64,000 nucleotides of DNA from Aralia elata (Eukaryota; Streptophyta; Magnoliopsida; Apiales; Araliaceae), in NCBI GenBank assembly GCA_034770075.1, contig CM068385.1:76438272-76502271 (forward strand), in the 5' to 3' direction. Shown here in pieces: positions 1-13,800 of this stretch (positions are counted from its first letter, which is position 1; each line of letters opens with the position of its first letter). A model generated the notes under the pieces. It ran no database searches, was not told the origin of the DNA, and saw nothing but the letters and a program-made list of their open reading frames with translations. A program made the translations under genes and the position numbers.

Positions 1-676
1 TGCTAAAAAAACATCTTCAATTGAAATGGTAGGAAGCCTAAAAGTTTTGGTTTTACTCTTGGATCTACATTAAAACTTTTTCAAGTAGGTTGCTAACTTT
101 TAACAAGTATCGTGTATTATATCATATCATAAGAATCGTATCGAATCGTAAATGAATCATATCATTTTCGATTCACCCTGTGATACATATCAAATTGTCT
201 CCATATCGTACCATACGATTCTGACAACTATGATGAGCACAATTATGAATAGTGATGTCTCTTTAGAATCTCTGTAAATGTTTTTAACAGCTAGGTGATC
301 ACACTGTCGTACACTTGTAAGCGAATAAAAATTGAACATTTCCACAAATAAAAGAAATAAGAAAAAAGCAATAGAGAACCTCAATTAGAATTAGCAAGAG
401 ATGACAAAGATCCTAAAAGGAAAGGTCCTCTTTCTCGGGGAACTGGGGTTATAGACATACACTGAACATTCAAATGACAAGGAAATCTGAAACACGGCAG
501 CTAGGATAACACCAGAATATGCTGAGAATTTGATGACTACTTCATAAGACCATACGGGTGGCTTTAGTTCTAATACCAATACTCCTACATAATGTGTGTG
601 AGAGAGGGAGAGAGAGAATGAGCTAGTGAGTGCGAGTGTGTGTGTGTGAGAGAGAGAGAGTGAGTGAGAGAGAGAG

Positions 677-708
<32 letters not shown>

Positions 709-715
709 AGATTAC
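1..715 (-). other. Partial last visible intron of the ERGIC3-like gene
   Basis: The donor GTAATC lies just below 716 on the minus strand, after a split glycine codon. The expected C-terminal coding block was searched for by eye in 1-715 on the minus strand and not found, so this intron runs off the window. It carries a GA/GT simple repeat at about 598-712; otherwise no feature was seen. Confidence 0.7.
598..712. repeat. GA/GT microsatellite cluster
   Basis: Interspersed (GA)n and (GT)n tracts directly after the 3' side of exon 12, within a few bases of its splice donor. The open frames across it on both strands are products of the repeat, not genes. Confidence 0.9.
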
Positions 716-3700
716 CTCCAACTATAGCACAAACATTAGTCAGGAAGTGCAAGAATGAAACATGTTCCTCTGTGAAAGTCACCTGCACCAAGATTTTAGA
801 AATTATAAAAGATGCAAGTTGTTTTCTGGTAGCTCTTTGGCACAATCAAAAGGTGGGAAGCTAGCATGGATTGGATGTCATGAATAAAAAAATACTCGTA
901 ATAAAAAGCATTAGCTAAATTGGTGAGTGAAAAACATGCCGAATACATCACAAAACACTTAAATTAGTCAACCAGAAACACTAATATTGTTCGTAACTCG
1001 AAAGAGTCTATAACTAGTTTAGAACAACAGCAAGCGGTACCTTAATCGGCGAGAGGTCATAGAAGAAGAAAACTCCAGGAAGTGCCTGAAGGCGACCTAC
1101 TTCTGCAGTCCTAAAATGTTCGGTAACTGAGAACTTCACCAAACAAGGCCAAGAAAGCTGGTGTCAATTCCTGTAAAATAATATGAAAACAAGAGAGCAA
1201 CAGTTGACGTAAAAATGGAACCTGATTTGATTGAATAGTGCTTCCACTGGTATCCGTATAGACAGTAGGTACCACCTGCAGAATAGATGGTATAATTTTA
1301 TAAACATGTGACATGAAAGAGTATCAATTGCATAATTTTCAATGCAATTCATGCCCATAACAAATTACAACAATATAAATAGATAATGGCTGTTAGAAAT
1401 TGTCCCAGCATAATAGGATCTACTCCTAAAATGAGCATGATTATTATCCTAACCCATTAAAATTATACAAGCCAAAAAGAAATGCATATATTTCCAAACA
1501 ATAAAGGAACAGTTATTCAACAACTCAAAATTCTAGAACAATTCCAATTTGCACTTCTTTATTTGGTCTTTTGGATTCAGAACTTAGATGAAGCACTTGC
1601 TGATAAAAACAGTTAAAAAACAAATATGGCAACCGGGAACTCGGTTGGGCCCTATTCATGGCTATAAGTAGCTCAAATTGAAGCAATGAGACTGTGGCTT
1701 GTATAAATATAACCAGAACTGGAATTCCAAGGGGAAACAATTTAATAGGTAATGCCCGTTAGAGATTGTCGCCAAGTAATAGGTTCCACTCCTAAAATGA
1801 GCAAGATTATTGTCTGAACCCTATAAACAAGACCAAAAAAATGTATATACTTGCAAACAATAAAGCACAAGCTATTTCAACAACTCAAAAATACTAGAAC
1901 TGTTCCTAGTTGTACTTCTTTATATGACCCTCTGGATTTGAAACTTAGGTGATTCACTTTTTCTTGGTAACGAACTGTAAAATCATATAAAAGAAAATTG
2001 ATATACAGTAATTCAAGAGGGGTCGACCCCCCACACCCCCTTCCTCTTCTCCTATACACACCATTATAACCAGGTAACCAACCAACAACACCTAACTATG
2101 GGTATGGCATAACTTAGCCCAAACACTCCAACTCAGCAATCAAACAAAAAATAAATAACTAGTGAATTCATTTTAACTTATATTCCAATCCATTGTCAAG
2201 AACCAATTTTCAGATTCACTTGCTGCTAGAAATAAAACATACCAAACAACAAGAACTCAGGTAAGCCTTATGTCCGGCTATGCTTATCTCAAAATCAAAC
2301 AATGAGCATGTGGTTTGTTTATATATAATCAGAAGTGGAACTCAAATGAAATCATAACTTTTGATGATGGTGTGACAATAAATAGGGCAATCAGTCGTTG
2401 CATAATGTTATACAGTTCTAAGGACTGAATTTTATTTTAACTAGTTCTCCAAAATTTTAAATTCACACATATCAGCACAAGTTAACTGTATTTAAATGTT
2501 TATTTGAAGGTTTTATGATGACATGTAATGTTTTATTAATATTGAATATTCTAATTTCAATGCTCCAATACTTGCTCAACTATCCTAGATGGTAGAAACC
2601 GAAAAATATATAAATTGATATCTAACATTGAAACGAAGTGTTTGGATATGTTCAAATCATAGATAAACCTAAAATCCAAAATTAAATAATTATTTATTTT
2701 GGATAAAATAAGAAGCTTTACCAGATAGAAGATACAGTATAGAAAGGGAGGAAAAGGAGTCCTCCAATGAAATACAAGTAAAAATATAAATATAAGCTAA
2801 TAAATTATAGCTCGCCAATCTCTCTATCGACATCTGAAATAGCAACTCCTCAAAAAGATCCCATAGTCAAAGCCCATAGCGATGCTAAACATGAAGCCAT
2901 ATCCCCAAGTAGAGGAAGAGAGAAAGGGATATTATTGAAAATTCTATATCATTCTTCAATCCATATACGGATATACCCCATAAAATAGCAAAACAAGAAA
3001 ACCTCCAAAGAATTTTGGGATCTTTATACCTCTCAAAACCCCAAAATCTTTACCTGGATCAAACTCCCCAAGGAGTAAGGGGACACCTAAGCTTCCTCAA
3101 AAATCCCAAAAAGAAAATTCCATAGAGTTTGCATTGTAGCACAATGCAAAACAAAGATGTTCATGACATTCTGAACTTTGTCTTCACATTACAGAAATCT
3201 TGGCACAAGCATTTGTATGCCCTTAGCCCTTGCAACAAATCATTAGTATTCAGGCAATTGAGAACTGCTGACCAAACAAAAGCCTTATGTTGATATATAG
3301 TCCCTCGGTCCCATAAAAGATGTCTTAAATACATTTTCCACACAAATTAAGAAAAACAAAAAGTAGAGGAAAGAATATAAATAAGTTCCTATTTTATCCA
3401 CTATGTACACCACATAAGCACACTAAAGATTCCAGAGTAGTGCATGTAAAGGGAAAGGAAAAACTAATTATTCCAGAGGCATTCATCCAGAGCACTAACC
3501 TTAATAAAATATTGGTACATCCCACTTGGTGGTTCTTGTGTCCATTGCACTCTACAAATTGAAGCAAAAAGTATGAAATAAATTATAAATATTTAGCCAA
3601 AAAAAGTATGAAATAAATGATCCTAATAAGTAGGAGTTGACAAACAAAAATAAAATAAAATAAAATGAAATAAAAAAGAAAAAGAAAAATACCCATCAAG

Positions 3701-6700
3701 AGGATTCACAACACCAGGGAAGTAGTCTCCAAAAGCTAATCTATTTATCTTGTGACTTATCTGCATGACAAATTACATGTGTATGATTAAAGACTTCCTA
3801 TAGATATGAAAGGGAAAAGAAAGTTTAAAAAAAAATTGATTATAAGATCTTATTAGTAAATATTTTCCTTCTACAAGCAAGAACCAAGGCATCAAACACA
3901 CAACTTACATTAAAACTATCCTTCTGAAACATTAGCAGATCATGCACGTGAACATTTGATTGTTGAAAACTTTTCCCAGGTGCAAAATGAAAATTTCCAG
4001 CTACCTTATTAACTTCCAAAAATCCATACATATTACATCCTTCACCGTCTTCATCTTTGATCCTTTGTAGAAATCCTTCTCTTTTGCACTGATAAGACAT
4101 ACAAAACCAGGAAAACTCAAAACATATTATAAGTTAAAGACATGTTGTTACACATTGATCCTTAAATTCAACCAATACCAAGATATCAATCTCAGTCATT
4201 CTAATTTAATTACAGAAAGAGGACAAGGAGTGAGCATCAGCTTTAAAGGTAATACTCCCAGGATCGAAACCAAAAGGAATCCACCAATCCATAATAGTAT
4301 TCATATACATATAAATATTTATTTATTATTATTTTTTGACAAGTTAATATGTAAATATACATATTTTATTTATTATTACTCCCTCTGTTCCACAAAAAGA
4401 GTCTCATTTGTAGATTTTACGTTACACTATTTTATCTCCTTGATTTCTCTGTTACACCGTTATTTTCTTTGTTACGGCAAAATTTCACTTATGCACAGCA
4501 TTTACATCGATAATGCTTGAAATTATAATTTGTCACTCGTTACCGGATCGATGACACTGGAAACCAAACCGACTCGCCAAGATTTCAACTCCTCGACCAG
4601 TTCTATTTTAACGGTCTTTAAAAATGACCACTTCAAAAAATTGAGTATTTATGACTTTCATAGCCTAAAAAAATGAGATTTGATTTTTTTTTAGTGGTGC
4701 ACATCCTTCACTCGACTCTCTGTCCATATTCTTACTAACATACTTGTCTCCTTACCTTATATGACCTCATATTTTCATACAATTTTTTATTTAGCTAGTG
4801 TCCCGTTACAATTCATACTCTTACTACCAAATAATATTTAATCATATAAATTGTTTTACTATTATCATAATATATAAGTATAATTATTTGAGTTTAAGTA
4901 GGATTCTATTATTACGTAATAATATAATTTTATCAGAAAACAATTTTCTTATGCATGTCATCTTACCTAATATTAATTAAAATCTATATAAGTATATTTT
5001 ATAATACAGACTTTAATATATTTTGTAATCTATATTTGTTAATAATAGCAAGTAACAAAGATTTATAACAAGCCATTTTTTAATTGGGAAATGTTATTTA
5101 AGTTAAAGTTAGTAATATATTGCAATATTTAACAGAGTCTTATATATAATGTTTAAACATTTTAAGTATAATTTATTTCATAAAAATCTTAATTTAATAA
5201 TATGATATGATAATAGAAATTATGAAAATAATTTTTTTCCAAGTGGGAGGAAGCCTTAGATCCTAATTTTTATGTGTAAATAATTTTTCCCACTTATTTC
5301 CTAACAATTTTCTAATTATTATTAATATTATTACTATCATAATAATTAAATAAATAAAAGTTGCTTTAAAATGGCTAACAGTGAAATATAAAGGAATTGA
5401 GTAACGCTACTAATTAAATAAAGTTAAGAAACTAGATGTTTAATTATTTATCAAGTAAGGGTAATTTGGACATAAGAACTAAATCATATAGTTAGTCTAC
5501 TGCACAAAGGGTTGGTTTAGTTAAAAATGGGACCCACTTGTGGAAATATCACATTAGCTTGTGAAAATATCAATTCCCTTTTTAATTTTAATGAATTATC
5601 ATTGAAGAATTATCAAATTTATTTAACTTTTTTTATTAATGTCTAATTATATATAATAATTTTATTATTAGTTAGATAATATTCCCTCCGTTCCAAAATA
5701 TAAGACATACTGACTATTAAAGTCAATTAAGATATTTTCAAATTCAAAATTGATATAAATTCTTTTAATTTTAGAAAATACAACTATGAAACATGTAAAC
5801 TATCTAAAAAGTACTACTAATAACAAAATCTATTGTTTTTAGAAATTAAATGAATCACAACCATTTTGAATTCGAAAATATCTCATATTGAACTTGAAAA
5901 GTCAAATATGATCTTATATTCTAGAAATGGAGGGAGTATATTTTAGGAGGAACCAATTTCCTTATGAAGATCATCTAACCCGATATTAATCTATTTTTAT
6001 AATTAAAATATAAGTACTAAATATAATACAATCAACAATCATATGATTCATTTATCAAATCCAAAAATAAAAATTAATTACTCTATCTATTAAAACTTGT
6101 AAATTTACAGTAAAAAACATCAACATATAATAATTCTACAACAAGATCTAGGGTTTCGTTCGGGTAATATTAAAGGCCAACAAAACATGTTTATAGAAAT
6201 AAGTTGTCTTTCTACTAAATTAATCTTTTAAAACTTAAACTTAACAGATATTGCATAACATTAATAAAGTGTTGGTTAACTGGTGCAACATGTGTAAAGG
6301 GGATGGAGAGACAGTGCACCACCTTCTCATTCATTATGCTTGGGCTTGAGACTTGTGAAATACATTGTTTGCTTTTTTTGAATGAACTGGGTTATGCCCA
6401 AGTCGGTAAAAGGAGCTTCTGGCTTGTTGGGATGGGGTGCTTATGAGGAAGAAATGGGAAATGGCCCTCACTGTGTCATGTGGTCAATTTGGGGATAGCC
6501 AAACAGAAGATGATTTGAAGGGGTTGAGTTTGAGGCATGTAAAGGGAGGACATTAATGTTGGGTCTACTAAAAGTTTGGGTTAAGAAGGTATATCCAGGA
6601 GGAGTGTTTCCTTCTGTAAATTTTTGGAAAATTTGGCACCTGGAAAATTTTGTTTCTGAAGTACCTTGGTATGTATAGATTTTGCTTGAGCAGCCCCCCC

Positions 6701-9700
6701 ATAGGTGGGGTGTATTTTGTCCGTTTGTTTCCCCTCTTGCAGGGGTTTGGGTTGAGGAGTGTGTATAGCTTTTTTGTTCTTTGATCTGGGTTCTTGGCTG
6801 GCTTGTTAGGGTTCCTATGACAATCTTCTTTCAATAAATATTACTAATCAAATAATAGAAGAAAAAAGTTCTAGTGTCAAGGATGGATCAAACAATACTC
6901 TCCCATCACATGGTACATCAAAGTGAGCGAGAGCAGGAGAACAAGGTATAGTCAATATCTTGTTGAAGCTTCTATGAGATTAATAACGAGTAAACTCTAC
7001 GAATGAAATAATATAAGGGGAGAGAGAAAGAGATAGCAACGGACCTGGTCAATCATATCCGGATTTGACACTCCCCAACCTTTTTTCCTGTATGCTTCAC
7101 GAACATCTTCACAGGAGTTGCAACAATCCTCATCTGTCTGCAAAACAGTGCCATTTTTATTCTTCTTCTTCTTTTTAATAAAGAAGAGATTTTATGTTGC
7201 TGGGTCTTATCAGAAAACACCATAATCTAATTGAAAGGTGACAAGAGCTTTAAAAAGAGCAATGAAGATAGATACTTGAAAGCCTTGATTTCAAAAATGA
7301 AAACCCAGAATTACATTAGAAATTTGAAAAGACAAACTCAAATTAGGGCATAGAATGAGCGAAAATTCCTGTGTACCAGTCACCTAGTTTCTTTTTGAAC
7401 AGTAAGGTACTCCTTATGTCTCGAAAAAGAGCTAACTTTAGCTTTTGGTTTCAATCTTAATGGACACAACTAACCAAAGTCTATCACACAGATCTCTACT
7501 ATAATCACATGTCATTATCCACGCTGTTTAAAACTACATAATGTCTATACAATCTTCAACACTAAATGATTAATGGAAGTTCAAAGAACTGCAAGACAGA
7601 AGCATACTGTTTCTGCACCATAACATGAACCACAATATGTCTCGTTGTGTTCAAGCCTGCCACCATGTCTTTGTAAAGGCTTCTCAATCTGCACCCAGTA
7701 AAGAAGACATCAAGTTCAAAGGTTAAGAGAGAGAGAGAGATCCTTAGATCAAATTGTCAACTTAATTTTTACACAATAGTTGCAACTAGAAAGAGAGAAA
7801 TTTTAAGTAGTAGCCATCAAATCTAGGAATAACTGTGAGTGGCCAGACCAAGAAAAAGTGTTCTTCAATACGAATTAGACTACTTGGATCTTACTTGTCT
7901 TCCTATTTCTATACTCCGCACACCTCTTATAAGTTCAGTGATCAACCATACATATAAATGGTTCCCATATGTACAACTAGCTTTACCAGTACGTAGTGCT
8001 AGTTCAATCTTTTTAGTGCAAAAATATAATATATCTGGACATTGTACGAGTAACCAGCATGAACTATCTTGTCACTAACCTTGGGAGCACCAATACCTTC
8101 CTGCCTTGATTCTATCACATTACCATGGGCATCAATCCTTTTCTTGATAATGTCATGTCTCTGCAAATATAAATTGAAATTATGTTTCACCCTTAAGCAG
8201 CAAATTGCAGATAAAATATTGAAAGATTACAACTGGTACAATTTTCTAAGTTCATTTTATTCTTGCCATGCCTCTCCGTATATCTCTTATCTCTTATTAT
8301 TCATAAATTGGTAAGTTGAAAGGATGTACCACACAGGGAACTGTTACGTCTCTAGAAATATGAAGCAAATATTCACTATAACTCGAATAACAAACCATAT
8401 AGTGTTGCACAGACAAAAGATTTTCATGGCAAGGATAGAGTGAATTTAGAAGAGAACCAGGTCATAACAACATATTTATAAGCACGTGCATCCTGTGGGG
8501 GAGCGAATGTGGAGAAAATCTAATAGCAAAATCAACACAGCGAACATAATCCAACTGTAGTACATACAACATCAAGATGTTGCTCTCCGCTTATATCCAT
8601 GGCATCGAGACTCAGTATGGAACATGGCAGTGCCGGAAAAGTCACGTCAAACTGCAATGTATACAATTGAGCACAGTGGTTAGTTTAACCAATATACTGG
8701 AATTGAACCACACGACTCCATACTTGTCAAAGAAAAGTAAAATCCACAGACAGTTCAATTGGTGAATCTATGCCACACATATAGTTGACCTTAAATTTGT
8801 AGATATAAATATAGCCAAAGATACATAATTGACATCGTTTCAAAATTCTAAAAGTAATTTAAAATTCAATAGATGTAGGCCCACGAGCAGTTTGAAATTT
8901 TGCATCATCAAATTATTTGACCAGATGCAAATAAGGCAACACCTAGAAGGGGGGGGATATATTTAAATCAAAAAACATATTGAAGTCCTGCAATTGAAAA
9001 ATATGCTGGGCTCTGGAAAAGAGTATACTACATTGATTTTTAGCGTTTCCCCCCTTGAAGTGTCTACAACTAGCTTTGTCTCTGTTACAGCATGTAGATA
9101 TAAACCTGTGAACAGGCAAGAAATACGTAAGACAATGGATAGGAATATATAAGTAATGAGAAAAAAGCAGCATGCTCTTAATTGAGAAGCACGGTTATAC
9201 GAATACTGACGAAGAAGCAACAGGTTAAGCCTAACTTCCAGGTTTTACAGTTTTGGACGCTGTTTGTTATTCCTTTTCATTAGGCCCAAGGTTTTTTTTT
9301 TTTTTTTTTTGGGGGGTGTGTGGGGGTGGGGGGAAGGAAGGAACAGAGTGATGTTCTTCTTTTTCCTTGTCTTCTAGAAACATGGTGGTTGAAGATATAT
9401 TTCCCCAACTTTTTTGGAAAATTATCCAAAATCTCCTATTTTTTACCCCTATGCTCGTTGCGGCCAAAACAATTAAAATTGCTATCAATATAGGGCGTGA
9501 GATTGATTTATTTCAACTATCCTTTTGAAAAGATCAAACCTGCAACCCTCAACCATTTCCATACACTTTTGAGTCCTTGGGTAAACACTTCCATTATTAT
9601 TACATAGTATTGCATAGTCCCAATCATCTTTGGGTGCTACACATGTTATGCTAACTGCTACGTTGTGCCTATAAATCTTGCTCACGTATTTCTTAGTAAG

Positions 9701-10829
9701 TCTTGTATTGGTTAAAGGGAGATTATTGCAACGTTGACAACACTTGTAGTTTTGGATGTTGAGAAGGAATGATAATAATAATAACCATTATTGAGGAGCA
9801 AGAAAAGGACGACTAGAACGGGAATAGGAGAAAGACTGATTTATAACTATTTAACTTCTTTTATTATGTTTATGTACTTTTTGAGTGTCTTTAAAACTTA
9901 TTATTCAATTATTATGCAATATAGAATTAGACAAATCTGCGAGATGCCTGTATTATCGTTTGGCCAATGGCCAGTGCTGTGTATACTAGGCAATGGGGTA
10001 CTTGGGTAGGTATGGTCCGGGGACCCTTCTTCATACCCGTGCTGCTAATGTGCCATACCTTCCCATACCCAACACTTCCCCATACCTGATCTGCACCCGA
10101 AATTAGTATCCATACCTGCCCCCGCCTTAAACCCCAAATTCTTCCCCCCTCCTCAATTAAATTCCTCCAAATTCTTTTACATTACTTTTGTACAACACCT
10201 TTAATTCAAAGTCAAGCAATATGCAACATTTTCATTAGTAGCAAAAAACTCTTGGCTAAAACATTAACAAACTCCACACCTCATACAGCCCAAGCTCCAG
10301 ACCACATAATCACCTTACCCCAACATGAAAATCAAATCTACATTTAACAAACTATTCTTCTGCCCTACACAGCAGTTAACAATAAAAAGTCCACAACACC
10401 AAGCAACAGTTAACCAATAAATGCAACAAAATGGGAATTAAAGTTACCAGCTATACAATTCTTATCTCCTTAAGGCACCAACATAAACCAAACAAACATG
10501 CCTCCAGTATAATAACAACAATCACCTCCTCAAGTAATTAGCAGAATCAAAACAACCTATGAATTTGTAACCGATCATAAATCAATCTTCATCACCCCCT
10601 CACACTGAGTTAATTATCACATCTCCAAAAGTGGGCATTGAAACCCATTCCCCCTGATTGCAATCCACCTATCAAAAGATGCAATATCTTTAGAATGTAA
10701 TCCATACAGATTGTCTCTGGCCTCCTGATTTTGCTTCATCCATAATAGCAACACCTAACGCTAGGAATTAACGAAATAACCCAAATGGGTATATAATTAT
10801 GTACAAAAAGGCTAATTAAAAAATTATAT

Positions 10830-10862
<33 letters not shown>

Positions 10863-13800
10863 TATAATTGGGTCAGGGGTTGAGAGGGTATATCCTACAC
10901 CCGCCCCTAACCCATAGGGTTTTTTAAAAATTGGATCCCATTGTGGTCGGGTAAAATTGCTAGGCCTAGTGCTATACTAGATGGTGTGTTGTGTTTATCT
11001 GATTGTCCTCCTTTTTTATCTTATTTTTTAGATTTTTTCATATTTTTTTAAGAAAAAAAATTTAAACTCCTAACTAGTGTAACTATGTGTATCGCCTGAT
11101 ACCAAAACCGATACCATGTCAAAAAAAACCTTCTAAATCCTTGGCCACTACCACGTCAATCCAAGAATTGAAAAGGTATAACATGCAGGAATTGTAGTCG
11201 AAGATAAGATTGAGGGAGCGAATCAAAAAAATGTGTACAGTGAGCCCGATCGTGGAACTGTTGATAGTACAAAACGGGAGGTCAAGGAAAATAAAGAGGA
11301 TTCGACTTAAAGCAGATTCTGAAATAGATTATTTAGTTGAGAGTTTAGAAAGAGCAGTAGCAAGCTTTAGAAAGGGAAAGCAGATATCTTAAAATGGAGA
11401 TTGTTGAGCTTAATTCTGATTGAAAGCTTCAAATCAAAAAGTTTTTCAAATAGTGTCAATGAAGATACAATCACAATAGACAGACAGATTTTCAGGAAGT
11501 CAATCCAATCCTAGTTGATCATGTTGAGTTCATCATTCCAGATCGTATACTTGAAGTGCATACAGATACAAAAGTAATAAGTTTGTCAAAGCTCTTCCCA
11601 AACAAATTTTTCATGCCTCTGAAGCATACGTGTTTGAAGACAAGGAGATTTCTCTCGCTCTTCCACATTTTAAAATTTGAGGACCAAATTTCTCAACAAA
11701 AAAGGGGTTTACAATGAGGAACGGAGTAGTCTTATATTTAATTATTTATCATTTATGATTTTTTAATTTGGTGACAATTAATTTACAAATAAATTCTTCA
11801 AATACTTGGGAATTTAGGGTAGCTTAGGTGTTTTATTTAAGTATTTATCATTCTATTTAAAGTTATTAGGGTAGTTTAGTCTTTTTAAGTAAAATTAGGT
11901 TTTATTGTTTCCTTTATATATGAGTTGTACTCGCCAAGATTATTCAGACTATTGATTACTGAAATTTTTAGCTCTCTTATCTGCGGAAATGAATGATCTC
12001 TACGGATCACTGGCTAATTTCTGTACGAGGATAGGCAAATCTATCTTTTCCATTATTTTTCATCTTTTAAAATATTGTTCTGCATCATGGCAGCTCCAGA
12101 GTTCTTTGTTTGGAGTGTTGGAGGAATTGCAAGTGTCCTATTTCAGAGGAGAATCTTATTCTAGCGAGTTTCATGGTTTGGCAGGCCCAAGGCATGGCAA
12201 AATCTGATGTACATGTGGATGTTTTGTGGTGCTTTCAAATATTTGGACCAAGAGGAATGGTAATATCTTTTATGGTTAATCCCTTACCATTTCATTTGTT
12301 GTGGGATAGAGTCAACTTTCTAAAGTCTTTATGGGCATCAGTCAATGGGTGCATTTAATGGATTCCTATTATCTGATTGTAAAGAGATTGGAAGGAGTCT
12401 TGTAGTGGATATTTTAGTTCATTTCTTCTAAGGTAATGCATTGATTTTTGGATTTCTCTACCAACTCATTTTTATACTTTTTCTTCACTCAAAAAAAAAT
12501 TTTCTTTTCCATTATTATTTTACATGGTCAAATTTAAAAAGAACAAACACTATTCAGCCATTCCCAAAAGTAATGAAAGTTGCAACTATTTTTTTTTTCT
12601 GACAAGTGGATAAGATGTAACTATTAAACAGTGACAAGTGACCTATCCATGGTATAGCATAAGCCTTTAATATCCCAAAGCAACCATGAAATATACTTGT
12701 CTGCTTGCATAGAATCGCGGACACAAAATTCCACCAAAAAGTTCAGTTTTTTTAACCAATAAGGTTCAGACGTGACCGGCTGTATGTATTGCTCAGTTCT
12801 CCAACCCCTCTCCTTCCTCATTGCTGACATTCACCTTGAACATCCCTCTCAAAGCATGCATGAAGTTTTCTTTTCACCCATTTATTATTCTACTGTTCAT
12901 AAAATGAATTTTAAAGCACCACAGCAGTCTAATCAAATTCATTCTAATTGAATAAATCGATAACTAGCCGCCTAGCTTTATGTTAGTCAGAAGTCAAGGC
13001 TTGGCACAGGAAAAGATGGTACGAAGCTTCGTGCGTCACTGCATCACTCTGCAGGGTATTTGGACGATAGGCCGTATTTCCAGTGACAGCTCTTTCCCTC
13101 TACGCTTCAAAAATAATGTATTTTATCCGGTCTCACATTGTTTTGAGGACCGGTCGTGCATCCATTTATGGCCCAAAAGAGGATAACCGGGGAGCAGAAA
13201 GGAGATGTTTTGAATGTTCAAAATAGGAATAGATGGAAAATCCCTTCGTTTTTTCTTCTTCTTTTTTTCTTTTTTTGATAAGTGATGAGTGGGTTGTCCT
13301 TTATTAAGGAATCTGTATTTCTATTCTACTTTATGTATTTTGGAAGACTTTTTACTTGAATGGCACGAGCTCTCTAAATATACGGCTTTGTGTCAGCTTA
13401 ACACTAATGACATGAACCAAAGGTCTCTAGATGTGTATATTATGTGTATGCAAGAAAGTGAATCTCATTCTCATTTGTTGGTTCACTTTCAAATGGTTCG
13501 GCAGTCGCGATATTTTTTGTTTAGTGTGTTATGCTAGATTTGTTGATGCGGAACGAAAGAGGAAAATCAAGAAATTTATTATTAATTTTATATTGTTGTT
13601 ATTTAGAGATAAATATTTGATTATTAATGTAGCTATTTATTACTTATTAAGGAGGATATTCTAGAAGTTATAATTATAGTAGTAAATTCTAATTAGAAGA
13701 TTATTTCTTTTTTATGTTAGTATTCTTTACTTGGTCGTTAAGTCGTATAGTTTCTATATAAAGAGTTGTATTTATTTTTAGATTATTGAATATATTGATA

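Larger units (their letters stand above)
4089..7044 (-). other. Intron 6 of the ERGIC3-like gene, TE-bearing
   Basis: This 2.96 kb intron separates the exon ending in ...PDMIDQ from the exon starting CKREGF. It holds a partial Stowaway-like end near 4379, a complete Stowaway-type MITE (5682-5936), a LINE remnant (about 6260-6840) and very AT-rich filler. No other coding potential was seen. Confidence 0.8.

Noticed and set aside
585..864. Overlapping open frames rich in Ser-Leu-His-Thr and Arg-Glu repeats
   Set aside because: They are translations of the GA/GT microsatellite plus the true exon 12 on the minus strand.
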